In this document: positions 1 to 7,889 of the stretch, in pieces
How the letters are laid out: the number at the start of each line of letters is the position of its first letter
Position numbering within the stretch: position 1 is the stretch's first letter
Program-made: the position numbers and the translations under genes
Source of the DNA: REEB470 sp032117095
GTDB taxonomy: Bacteria > Bacillota > Bacilli > Paenibacillales > YIM-B00363
NCBI GenBank assembly: GCA_032117095.1
Contig: JAULZZ010000057.1
Span: 1-14,446, forward strand
Direction: 5' to 3'
DNA length: 14,446 nt
Notes under the pieces: model-generated
Told to the model about the DNA's origin: nothing
What the model saw: the letters and a program-made list of their open reading frames with translations, nothing else
Database searches by the model: none

Positions 1-2
1 AT

Positions 3-701
3 CCGATAAAATATGCGATTCCGTTTCGTTCGCTCGTTCCCAAAGACGTCGATGGGATGCTTGTCGTCGGACGTGCGGCCTCATACGATGCGTTGCCTCA
101 CGGCAGTGCACGCATTATCCCGGTGGGCATGGCGACAGGAGAAGCCGCCGGTGTGGCGGTCAAAGTCGCCTTGGACCGCAAGAAGTCGTTTCGCCAAATG
201 ACGACCGATCGCCCATCCATTGAGGCGTTGCAAGCGCGGTTGCAATCCCAAGGAGTCGAATTAAAGCCGTTTCGAGTGGACAAACAAGCGTACGAAAAAC
301 ACCCGTATTATGAGGGGATGAAATGGGCGGTGTCGTTTGGACTGCACTCGGGGGGGTACACGAACGATTTTCGCTTAGACGATCCGTCGACGCCTTATCG
401 GTTTGCGATGTTGCTCATACGGGCCAAAGCGATTTTGCAACAGAAGTTGCCCAACGATTTGCTCATTGATGATTGGTTGGATTCTTCGACGTTGTCCGTG
501 TCATTGGCGTCGTATGCGCTGGCGACTGCTTTGGCGATCGAGGCGACACCCGATACGGCGACAGACGTGTTGCTCCAAAAAGGAGTGCTCCAAAAAAATA
601 CCGTCGACCAAGTGGAAAATCCAGAAGGCATGACGCTCGGTGAGACGTTTATGCTGTTTCGAGACCTCATCAATTATGTGCAATACGAAAAGAAGAAGTA
701 A
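3..701 (+). CDS. FAD-dependent oxidoreductase, C-terminal part (5'-truncated by window edge)
   Basis: The frame is open from the first bases, so only the last 232 residues are present. The start of the visible part reads YAIPFRSLVPKDVDGMLVVG and is followed by GSARIIPVGMATGEAAGVAV. This is the hallmark C-terminal FAD-contacting block of the FAD-dependent oxidoreductase family (PF12831 type), in which proteins annotated as FAD-dependent or xanthan-lyase-like oxidoreductases end. After that block comes a tail of about 150 residues that is not part of the flavin fold. It contains two stretches resembling S-layer homology units (around nt 300-430 and nt 550-690), for example MKWAVSFGLHSGGYTNDFRL. 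The substrate cannot be inferred. Only 56 nt separate its TAA from trpE and no terminator hairpin is seen there, so read-through into the trp genes is possible. I am confident of the FAD family and less so of the SLH assignment. Confidence 0.8.
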   Translation, partial: PIKYAIPFRSLVPKDVDGMLVVGRAASYDALPHGSARIIPVGMATGEAAGVAVKVALDRKKSFRQMTTDRPSIEALQARLQSQGVELKPFRVDKQAYEKHPYYEGMKWAVSFGLHSGGYTNDFRLDDPSTPYRFAMLLIRAKAILQQKLPNDLLIDDWLDSSTLSVSLASYALATALAIEATPDTATDVLLQKGVLQKNTVDQVENPEGMTLGETFMLFRDLINYVQYEKKK

Positions 702-757
702 AGGCAACGTGTCGGAGCAGAAGCGATGCATTTTGCGGGGCGAAAGGAGATGGCACG

Positions 758-2275
758 ATGACGGTGACGGAGGAGACGACGTTTCGCCAATGGGCAACGC
801 AGTACAACTGCATTCCCGTAGTACAAACGGTGCTCGCCGATCGGGATTCCCCGATTCGCTTGTTTGAACGGTGGTTGCATGAACCGTATGCGTTTTTGTT
901 GGAAAGTGTCGAGGGGGGGGCGCAGTGGGCACGGTATTCATTTATGGGACGCCGTCCCTTTATGACCGCACACGTCAAACACGGTGTATTGCACGTGACA
1001 CAGGGAACCACGCAGACGACGACGCAGACGACGAACCCCCTCGCATGGTTAAAAGAACAGTTGCACGCGTACCGCAGTCCCCCGTGCCCCGAACTGCCCC
1101 GATTTTTGGGTGGGGCGGTTGGTTTTTTTGGGTATGACTTGCTCAAATATTACGAAACGCGTATTCCGTACCATCGCCACGATGACCAGCAGGCCGCGGA
1201 CATGCATTTTATGTTTTGCGATGAACTGCTCGTGTTCGATCACCTCAAGCAACAGTTGCTCCTCGTGGTCAATGCGCACATTACTGCAGATACGGACATC
1301 GGCGAAGCGTATGCACAGGCGTGTCGCACATTGCACGCGTGGATGCGGGAATTGCAACAGCCCGTTTCCCAAGCGCAGGCGACGCTCGTGCCGTATCCGA
1401 CAAAAGAGCAACGTGCTACGCTCGACGTCACGTCCAACATGACCCGTGCCCAATTTATGGACCATGTGGCGCAAGCCCAAGCCTACATACGCGCTGGCGA
1501 TATTTTTCAAGTCGTATTGTCGCAACGATTTACGGTTTCTACGACGGTTTCGCCGTTTGGTGTGTACCGCGTATTGCGTACGATGAATCCGTCGCCGTAC
1601 ATGTATTATCTCAAATTTGAAGACGTGACGATCGTGGGTGCATCGCCGGAGTTGCTCGTCCGTGTCGAAGAGGGGCATGTCATGACGCGCCCGATTGCCG
1701 GCACGAGACCGCGCGGCAAAACAGCCGAAGAAGATGCATCGCTCGCCCGCGAGTTGGCCAACGATCCAAAAGAATGTGCGGAACATCTCATGCTCGTCGA
1801 CCTCGGGCGCAACGACCTCGGGCGTGTGGCTGTACCGGGTTCCGTGCGTGTCTCTTCATTCATGGAAATAGAACGGTACTCGCATGTGATGCATCTCGTG
1901 TCCCAAGTGACGGCGGTCTTGGCGGACGACTGCGATTTTTTCGATGCGTTCATTTCGTGTTTGCCCGCAGGGACGTTGTCAGGGGCACCCAAAGTGCGGG
2001 CGATGGAAATCATTGCGTCCCTCGAACACGAAGCACGGGGCACGTACGGAGGTGCCATCGGGTACTTGGGCTTTTCGGGAAATTTAGACACGTGCATTAC
2101 AATCCGCACCATTTTGTTCCAGCACGGAAAGGCGTATATTCAGGCCGGTGCTGGCATCGTATTGGACTCCGTGGCGGCGCAAGAATACGAAGAAACAGTC
2201 AATAAAGCCGAAGCGATGGTCACAGCACTCGCTGTGGCGACGACGTTGTTTGGCGCAGGAGGGGAAAAGACGTGA
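758..2275 (+). CDS. trpE: Anthranilate synthase component I
   Basis: TrpE (505 aa, normal length) makes anthranilate from chorismate, the first committed step of tryptophan synthesis, using ammonia supplied by the TrpG glutaminase. The N-terminal regulatory half carries LLES at residues 47-50, the feedback tryptophan-binding motif. The C-terminal chorismate-binding half carries PIAGTRPRG (312-320), DPKECAEHLMLVDLGRNDLG (336-355), CLPAGTLSGAPK (401-412) and IQAGAGIVLDS (461-471). LLES and this block pattern favour TrpE over PabB. The ATG at 758 is preceded by AAAGGAG at 743-749 with an 8-nt gap. Residues 84-92 hold a small Thr/Gln repeat encoded by a duplicated gcagacgacg unit, absent from most homologues I know. 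It is the first gene of the trp cluster, and its stop overlaps the trpD start by 4 nt (GTGA). No trpG is fused or adjacent. Confidence 0.97.
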   Translation: MTVTEETTFRQWATQYNCIPVVQTVLADRDSPIRLFERWLHEPYAFLLESVEGGAQWARYSFMGRRPFMTAHVKHGVLHVTQGTTQTTTQTTNPLAWLKEQLHAYRSPPCPELPRFLGGAVGFFGYDLLKYYETRIPYHRHDDQQAADMHFMFCDELLVFDHLKQQLLLVVNAHITADTDIGEAYAQACRTLHAWMRELQQPVSQAQATLVPYPTKEQRATLDVTSNMTRAQFMDHVAQAQAYIRAGDIFQVVLSQRFTVSTTVSPFGVYRVLRTMNPSPYMYYLKFEDVTIVGASPELLVRVEEGHVMTRPIAGTRPRGKTAEEDASLARELANDPKECAEHLMLVDLGRNDLGRVAVPGSVRVSSFMEIERYSHVMHLVSQVTAVLADDCDFFDAFISCLPAGTLSGAPKVRAMEIIASLEHEARGTYGGAIGYLGFSGNLDTCITIRTILFQHGKAYIQAGAGIVLDSVAAQEYEETVNKAEAMVTALAVATTLFGAGGEKT

Positions 2276-3309
2276 GTGCATCCGACATCCAACAGGCGAT
2301 TGCCATGGTCACGCGTGGGCAAGACGTCGGTCGGCACATTTCGCAACAGGTGATGCATACGATCATGCGGGGCGAAGCGACAGACGGTCAAATCGGGGCG
2401 TGGCTCGCGTGTCTAAAACTCAAAGGGGAAACGGCAGACGAACTGATCGGGGCTGCGGAGGCCATGCGTCAGCACGTCACGCCGGTCATCACGGACGAGC
2501 AACCACTTTTGGATACGTGCGGGACGGGTGGCGATGGACTGCATACGTTTAATATTTCGACGGCGACCGCCATTGTCGCAGCAGCAGCGGGGGTACGGGT
2601 CGCCAAACACGGCAACCGTGCGGTGTCGAGTCGGTGTGGCAGTGCGGACGTACTCGAAGCGCTAGGCGTACACATCCACCTCGATGCGCAACAAGCATAC
2701 GCTTGTTTGCAACGGGCGGGCATTTGCTTTTTGTTTGCGCCACACCACCATCCTGCGATGAAGCACGTCGCTGCGGTGCGCAAACAGCTCGGGGTGCGCA
2801 CGATGTTCAATGCACTCGGGCCGTTGACGAATCCAGCAGGAGCACAGTTTCACGTACTGGGCGTATATGATCGGACGATGGTCGCAAAAGTCGCTACGGT
2901 GTTGCAGGCGTTGGGCACAAAACGTGCGCTCGTCGTACACAGTGCAGACGGCATGGACGAAATCAGTGTGAGTGCGCCGACATGCGTCGCAGAACTCGCC
3001 AACGGAGACATAAAGACGTATGAAGTGACGCCTTCGTTTCTCGGACTCGCCACTTCGGATGTCCACGCACTCGTGGGGGGCGACGCCTTCCACAACGCTG
3101 CGATCATTTTACGCGTACTCGAGGGGGAAAAGTCCCCTTGTCGGGACATTGTGGTGGCCAATGCGGGGGCATGTTTGTACGTGTACGGACAGTGTGCGAC
3201 GTGGCAAGCGGGCGTGCAACAGGCGATGGCGACGATCGATTCGGGGAGCGCACGCCAAAAACTGCAACAGCTCATTTCCGTCACAAAGGAGCTGACCCAT
3301 GTATCTTGA
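2272..3309 (+). CDS. trpD: Anthranilate phosphoribosyltransferase
   Basis: TrpD (345 aa) transfers phosphoribose from PRPP to anthranilate, giving phosphoribosylanthranilate. Family signatures are in order: the PRPP loop GTGGDG (residues 84-89), NIST (94-97), KHGNRAVSSRCGSAD (112-126), the anthranilate-site run MFNALGPLTNP (178-188) and the metal-binding DGMDE (226-230). The start is GTG at 2272, overlapping the trpE stop. AGGAGGGG at 2258-2265 inside the end of trpE acts as its ribosome binding site, which implies translational coupling. Its end overlaps trpC by 11 nt. This is the separate bacterial form, not a TrpG-TrpD fusion. No catalytic residues appear to be missing. Confidence 0.97.
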   Translation: MSASDIQQAIAMVTRGQDVGRHISQQVMHTIMRGEATDGQIGAWLACLKLKGETADELIGAAEAMRQHVTPVITDEQPLLDTCGTGGDGLHTFNISTATAIVAAAAGVRVAKHGNRAVSSRCGSADVLEALGVHIHLDAQQAYACLQRAGICFLFAPHHHPAMKHVAAVRKQLGVRTMFNALGPLTNPAGAQFHVLGVYDRTMVAKVATVLQALGTKRALVVHSADGMDEISVSAPTCVAELANGDIKTYEVTPSFLGLATSDVHALVGGDAFHNAAIILRVLEGEKSPCRDIVVANAGACLYVYGQCATWQAGVQQAMATIDSGSARQKLQQLISVTKELTHVS

Positions 3310-4084
3310 ACAAATTATCGCCAAAAAAAAGCAAAAAAAAGCATCGATTGATCGGCGTGTCGCACTCAAACGCGCAGAACAGCAAATCGTTTCTTGTGGT
3401 CCCACACGGTCTTTCATGCAGGCGTTACGCCAACCGCATCGTGCGCTGGGTGTCATTGCGGAGGTCAAAAAAGCTTCTCCTTCTAAGGGGATTATTCGCC
3501 CGTCCTTTGATCCGCTGGCAATTGCGCGGGCGTATGTCGATGCGCACGTCGATGCGCTGTCTATTTTGACGGAAGAAGATTTTTTCTTGGGAAGCCCTGC
3601 GGTGTTGTCGCACGTGCGCGAACACGTCACGTTGCCGTTGTTGCGTAAAGACTTTACGCTTGAACCGTTGGACGTATACGAAGCGCGTGCGATGGGGGCC
3701 GATGCGGTGTTGTTGATCGCAGCGGTATTGCCTCGTGAGACGATGGTTTCTCTCCTGCGTCATGCCCAAGAAGTGCAGTTGGAAGTGCTCGTCGAAGTGC
3801 ACGACGAAACCGAACTCGCCCACGCAGTAGAGATGGGGGCGCAGATGGTCGGCATCAACAACCGCAATTTGCACACATTCGAAGTAGATTTGGCGTATAC
3901 GGAACGGTTGGCTGCACACATCCCGCCTGATCGCCTCATTGTGAGTGAAAGCGGCATTCGCCTGCCGACCGAGGTGCAACGGGTGCAAGAAGCGGGGGCA
4001 CATGCGATTCTCGTAGGGGAACAGTTTATGCGTCACGCAGACGTGGCACAGGCGGTCATTGATCTCGTGGGGGCTGCACGATGA
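3299..4084 (+). CDS. trpC: Indole-3-glycerol phosphate synthase
   Basis: TrpC (261 aa) closes the indole ring, converting carboxyphenylamino-deoxyribulose 5-phosphate into indole-3-glycerol phosphate with loss of CO2. It is a (beta/alpha)8 barrel with EVKKASPSKG (55-64, catalytic Glu and Lys), RKDF (116-119, catalytic Lys), VEVHDE (165-170), GINNRNL (185-191) and VSESGI (215-220, phosphate/substrate loop). The ATG at 3299 lies 11 nt inside the end of trpD and has AAAGGAG at 3285-3291 with a 7-nt gap. The N-terminus is rich in lysine (residues 9-14), encoded by A-tracts. The stop overlaps the trpF start as ATGA. It is monofunctional, with TrpF as a separate gene, as in Bacillus. Confidence 0.97.
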   Translation: MYLEQIIAKKKQKKASIDRRVALKRAEQQIVSCGPTRSFMQALRQPHRALGVIAEVKKASPSKGIIRPSFDPLAIARAYVDAHVDALSILTEEDFFLGSPAVLSHVREHVTLPLLRKDFTLEPLDVYEARAMGADAVLLIAAVLPRETMVSLLRHAQEVQLEVLVEVHDETELAHAVEMGAQMVGINNRNLHTFEVDLAYTERLAAHIPPDRLIVSESGIRLPTEVQRVQEAGAHAILVGEQFMRHADVAQAVIDLVGAAR

Positions 4085-4755
4085 GTCGTCCGTTTCTGAA
4101 AATATGCGGCGTGATGGATGAACAGATTGCACATTTTTTGACGACGGTGCAGGTGGACTATGTCGGTTTTGTGTTTGCGCCGAGCCGACGACGCGTTGAT
4201 CCGACAGACGTGCAGTCATGGGTCACTACGCTCAAACGTCGTGCGCCACACATACAGACAGTCGGCGTGTTTACGTCCATTCCGTGGGAAACGTGGATTC
4301 CGGCCATCGAAACGGTGCCACTCGACGTCATCCAAGTGCATCGCGAAGCGGAGGTCGCAGAATTACACGCAATAAAACAGCGGTTTCCTACGCGGAAAGT
4401 GTGGCAAGTGCTCGGGATGGGCGCACAACCGCATGCCATCGAACAACGACTTTTTTCCCTTGCGGGAGTCGTCGATGCGGTGCTCCTCGATACGCACGAC
4501 GATGTCGTCGGTGGCGGAACGGGCAGAACGTTTGCATGGGAGTCGATCCCGGTGGTCGGGGCGTGGACGAAGGCGCATGACATGCCGTTGATCATTGCGG
4601 GCGGACTGCATGCCGACAATGTCGGGACGTTATGTCAGTCGTATGGCGCGTGGTTTGAGGGCGTGGATGTATCGAGTGGCGTAGAGCGTATGGGCAACAA
4701 AGATGCGACGAAAATCGCAACATTTATTGAGAGGGTGAGCGCGTGTGACGTTTGA
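4081..4755 (+). CDS. trpF: Phosphoribosylanthranilate isomerase
   Basis: TrpF (224 aa) catalyses the Amadori rearrangement of phosphoribosylanthranilate, the step between TrpD and TrpC. The visible motifs are KICG with the general-base Cys9, YVGFVFAPSRRRV (27-39), the IQVH strand (84-87), LLDT with the general-acid Asp137, the GGGTG loop (144-148), IAGGL (172-176) and the phosphate-binding GVDVSSGVE (194-202). The start ATG overlaps the trpC stop (ATGA, 4081-4084). The last 11 nt overlap trpB. The protein is slightly longer than the 200-210 aa usual for the family, and the alignment shows no missing active-site element. Confidence 0.95.
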   Translation: MSRPFLKICGVMDEQIAHFLTTVQVDYVGFVFAPSRRRVDPTDVQSWVTTLKRRAPHIQTVGVFTSIPWETWIPAIETVPLDVIQVHREAEVAELHAIKQRFPTRKVWQVLGMGAQPHAIEQRLFSLAGVVDAVLLDTHDDVVGGGTGRTFAWESIPVVGAWTKAHDMPLIIAGGLHADNVGTLCQSYGAWFEGVDVSSGVERMGNKDATKIATFIERVSACDV

Positions 4756-5940
4756 ACAAGGACCAGATGCATGGGGACGGTTTGGACGGTTTGGCGGACG
4801 ATACGTTCCCGAAACGTTGATGAACGCCCTCATCGACGTAGAACAAGCTTTTCAGACGTATCGCCACGATGCCACGTTTGTCCAAGAAATGAACACGTTG
4901 TATTCGCAGTATGCAGGACGGCCTACCCCTTTGTATGAGGCGACACGGTGGAGTCGGCATCTCGGTGGGGCGCGTATTTTTCTCAAGAGAGAAGATTTGC
5001 TCCATACCGGCGCCCACAAGATTAACAATACGATCGGACAAGGGCTGCTCGCCCAACGCATGGGGAAGAAAAAAATCATTGCCGAAACGGGTGCAGGACA
5101 ACACGGCGTCGCTTCGGCAACGGTGGCGGCGTTGCTCGGACTCACCTGCAAAGTATTCATGGGGGAAGAGGACATGCGCCGGCAACAGCTCAATGTTTTT
5201 CGGATGCAACTGCTCGGGGCAGAAGTCGTCCCTGTGACCTCGGGGACACGCACACTCAAAGACGCAGGCAACGAAGCGTTACGCTATTGGGTGGCGCACG
5301 TCGAAGATACGGCATATTTGCTCGGTTCCGCTGTCGGACCGCATCCGTATCCGCTCATGGTACGGGAGTTTCAACGCATCATCGGAGAAGAAACGCGCCA
5401 ACAAATCGTCGCCCAAACGGGGCAATTGCCCGATGCGATCGTCGCTTGTGTGGGGGGGGGGAGCAATGCACTCGGCATATTTGCGCCTTTTTTTGCAGAC
5501 GAGGCGGTCGCTTTGTTCGGGGTGGAGGCAGCGGGGGCAGGCTTGCATACGACGCACCATGCGGCGACGATGACATACGGGACGCCTGGGGTATTTCAAG
5601 GGGCGATGAGTCTCGTCCTGCAAGATAAAAATGGACAAGTGCAACCAGCACNNNNNNNNNNATTGGGCCGGAGCACGCCCATTTGCATGAGACGAAGCGG
5701 GCTACGTACGTGGCGATCACCGATGACGAAGCGATGGCGGGGTTGCAACAGCTGGCACGACTCGAAGGCATCATTGCTGCCTTGGAAACCGCACACGCCG
5801 TGGCGTATGTGTCCAAACTCGCGCCTACGATGCGCGCTACGCAGACGATCGTATTGAATGTCTCAGGACGCGGGGACAAAGATGTGTCCTCGATTATGGC
5901 GTACATGCAAGGGGGAGAGGCGCATGCATCGCCTAGATGA
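4745..5940 (+). CDS. trpB: Tryptophan synthase beta chain (interrupted by an assembly gap)
   Basis: TrpB condenses indole with serine using PLP and works as the alpha2-beta2 complex with TrpA. The start is GTG at 4745, inside the end of trpF, with a GAGGGTG-type ribosome binding site at 4731-4737. Motifs before the gap are FGGRYVPETL (16-25), HTGAHKINNTIGQG (87-100) with the PLP lysine K92, AETGAGQHGVA (113-123) and the PLP phosphate loop GGGSNA (237-242). Ten N at 5652-5661 interrupt the gene. The frame before them (frame 2) ends at QPA, and homology resumes in frame 1 as IGPEHAHLHETKRATYVAIT and continues to SGRGDKDVSSI. The missing piece should encode the conserved HSISAGLDYPG segment. If 32 nt are restored the protein would be about 405 aa, the usual length. 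The break is therefore an artefact, not a pseudogene. The end overlaps trpA by 17 nt. Confidence 0.93.
5652..5661. other. Scaffold gap (10 N) inside trpB
   Basis: There are ten consecutive N. The reading frame changes across the run although protein homology is continuous on both sides. The expected missing sequence is two bases completing a His codon plus ten codons (SISAGLDYPG), that is 32 nt rather than 10. The N run is therefore a placeholder of arbitrary length. Confidence 0.95.
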
Positions 5941-6748
5941 AACGTTCGCAAACCTAAAAAAAACGAATACATGCGCGATGATTCCCTTTGTCACGGTCGG
6001 GGATCCCGATGTGACGACGACACTCGAAGTGCTCGAACAACTGCAACAAGCGGGTGCGCACATGATTGAGCTCGGCGTGCCGTATTCGGATCCGTTAGCC
6101 GATGGGCCAGTGATCCAACGGGCGACGGCACGTGCGCTTGCCCATGAGAAGCCTACGACGATAGAGGACGTACTTTCTGTCGCACGACAAGCCGTGTTGC
6201 GCGGGGTGCATACGCCTTTTATTTTGTTTACGTATTACAACCCCGTGTTGCAATATGGGGTGGAGACTCTGATGAAAGCGATGCAGGAAAGTGGCGTGTG
6301 TGGCATCATCATCCCCGATTTGCCCCTCGAAGAAAGTGCGACGGTGCGCGAGCTTGCCATGGCGTACAACATTGCATTTGTCCCACTTGTTGCACCGACA
6401 TCGCGCCAACGGCTTGCCCGCATCGTCGCCCAGGCGCAAGGATTCGTCTACTGTGTTTCTTCGTTGGGAGTCACAGGAGAACGCACGACGTTTGCGCCGG
6501 AAATCGATGAATTTTTGGAGACGGTGCGTGCGTGTAGTTCGGTGCCTGTTTGTGTAGGGTTTGGCATTTCTACGCGCGAACAGGTGGCGCATTTTGCGTC
6601 GCGATGTGACGGCGTCATCGTCGGCAGTGCGTTGGTGCGACGGATGGAGGAACAACAACAAGCACTCGCTTCCCCCTCCACGCGGGCACGGGCCATCATC
6701 GAAATTGGCAATGCGGTGCGTACGTTGCTCGGTCACGCACCGCAGTAA
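5924..6748 (+). CDS. trpA: Tryptophan synthase alpha chain
   Basis: TrpA (274 aa) cleaves indole-3-glycerol phosphate to indole and glyceraldehyde 3-phosphate, passing indole to TrpB. The catalytic pair is present as IELGVPYSDPLADGPVIQ, with Glu49 and Asp60 at the same positions as in the enteric enzyme. Further motifs are FTYYNPVLQYG (102-112), GIIIPDLPLEE (127-137), the mobile loop SSLGVTGERT (179-188) and the phosphate-binding GFGIS (212-216) and VIVGSALV (231-238). The ATG at 5924 is chosen because GGGGGAG (5910-5917 region) lies about 7 nt upstream and the protein then begins MHRLDETFANLKK, as family members do. A longer open frame upstream (to 5858) is just trpB overlap. A 36-nt gap separates it from hisC. 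Confidence 0.96.
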   Translation: MHRLDETFANLKKTNTCAMIPFVTVGDPDVTTTLEVLEQLQQAGAHMIELGVPYSDPLADGPVIQRATARALAHEKPTTIEDVLSVARQAVLRGVHTPFILFTYYNPVLQYGVETLMKAMQESGVCGIIIPDLPLEESATVRELAMAYNIAFVPLVAPTSRQRLARIVAQAQGFVYCVSSLGVTGERTTFAPEIDEFLETVRACSSVPVCVGFGISTREQVAHFASRCDGVIVGSALVRRMEEQQQALASPSTRARAIIEIGNAVRTLLGHAPQ

Positions 6749-6784
6749 TGTTTGCGATTTGTACGAAAAAAGGAGGGGACGACG

Positions 6785-7885
6785 ATGCAAGCCAAACCAC
6801 ACATTTTGCCACTTCCCGTGTACCAACCAGGATTGTCTATCGATTATGTGAAGCAGACGTACCACGTCTCACGCATTACAAAACTCGCATCCAACGAAAA
6901 TCCGTATGGGTGCTCCCCCAACGTGCAACAGGCGATTCTTGCGCACGTAGACCAGCTGCATCGGTATCCCGACGGGGGATGTACATCGTTGGCAACTGCC
7001 TTGGCAACACGGTGGGAAGTGCACCCGAACCAGCTTATTTTTGGTGCAGGATCTGACGAAGTCGTCTTGATGATTGCACGGACGTTTTTGTCCGCACAAG
7101 ACGAAACGATCATGGCGGATCGCACGTTTCCTCAGTACAAACACAACGCCTGCGTGGAAGGGGCGACGGTCATTGAAGTGCCACTCCAAGAGGGGGTACA
7201 TGATTTGCCTGCGATGTTGGCGGCCGTGACACCGAAAACGAAAGTCGTGTGGGTTTGTAATCCGAACAACCCGACAGGCACGATCGTCACCCACGAGGCA
7301 CTCGATGCATTCATGCAGGCACTGCCTGCACACGTGCTCGTGGTGCTCGATGAAGCGTATGCCGAATACGTCGTGAGTGAAGCGTATCCGCATAGCCGTA
7401 CACTTTTGCAGACGTACCCCAATGTCCTCATCCTTCGTACGTTTTCCAAAGCGTACGGCCTTGCAAACGTGCGCTTAGGCTACGGCGTCGGAAGTACCGC
7501 CGTCATCGAAGCGATGGAACACGTGCGTGAACCGTTTAATACGACAGGCATTGCCCAAGTGGCGGCGCTGGCAGCATTGGAGGACGAAACGTTTTTGGCG
7601 ACATGTCGCCAAAAAAATGAAGCGGGGATGAAACGGCTCGTGGCGGCGTTGCAGGCGTGGGAACTAGACTACTTTCCAGCACACGGCAATTTCATCTTAT
7701 TACATACGAAACGAGACGCACGTGCCGTGACGCAGGCATTGTTGGAACAAGGGGTGATCGTGCGGGGGGGACATACCGCTTCTGTTCGCTATCCACAGCA
7801 CATTCGTGTGACGATCGGGACGGCCGACGAAATGGAGCATTTTATGTCGGTGTTTGCACGCATCATTTCTACAGGGCATGGGTGA
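6785..7885 (+). CDS. hisC: Histidinol-phosphate / aromatic aminotransferase
   Basis: HisC (366 aa) is a PLP fold-type I aminotransferase. In Bacillus the trp-linked copy serves both histidine synthesis (histidinol phosphate) and transamination of prephenate-derived ketoacids to Phe and Tyr. Its place between trpA and tyrA supports the same double role here. Motifs are LASNENPYG (34-42), YPDGG (61-65), FGAGSDE (86-92), CNPNNPTG (158-165), DEAYAEY (189-195) and RTFSKAYGLANVRLGY (218-233) with the PLP lysine K222. The ATG at 6785 follows AAAGGAGGGG at 6769-6778 with a spacing of about 8 nt. An in-frame TTG at 6752 is rejected because it precedes the ribosome binding site. It ends 4 nt before the preferred tyrA start. 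Confidence 0.93.
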   Translation: MQAKPHILPLPVYQPGLSIDYVKQTYHVSRITKLASNENPYGCSPNVQQAILAHVDQLHRYPDGGCTSLATALATRWEVHPNQLIFGAGSDEVVLMIARTFLSAQDETIMADRTFPQYKHNACVEGATVIEVPLQEGVHDLPAMLAAVTPKTKVVWVCNPNNPTGTIVTHEALDAFMQALPAHVLVVLDEAYAEYVVSEAYPHSRTLLQTYPNVLILRTFSKAYGLANVRLGYGVGSTAVIEAMEHVREPFNTTGIAQVAALAALEDETFLATCRQKNEAGMKRLVAALQAWELDYFPAHGNFILLHTKRDARAVTQALLEQGVIVRGGHTASVRYPQHIRVTIGTADEMEHFMSVFARIISTGHG

Positions 7886-7889
7886 GCCG

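Noticed and set aside
1008..1037. Short gcagacgacg duplication in trpE as a regulatory repeat
   Set aside because: It is in frame, encodes a Thr/Gln stretch and is too short to be more than a local slippage product.
1049..1786. Long antisense open frame opposite trpE (and similar ones opposite trpD, trpC, tyrA and others)
   Set aside because: These mirror the codon bias of the real genes, have no family motifs and no ribosome binding sites.
4745..5857. trpB ending in an unrelated arginine-rich tail
   Set aside because: The tail after the N run is an out-of-frame reading; the true C-terminus is in frame 1 and ends at 5940.
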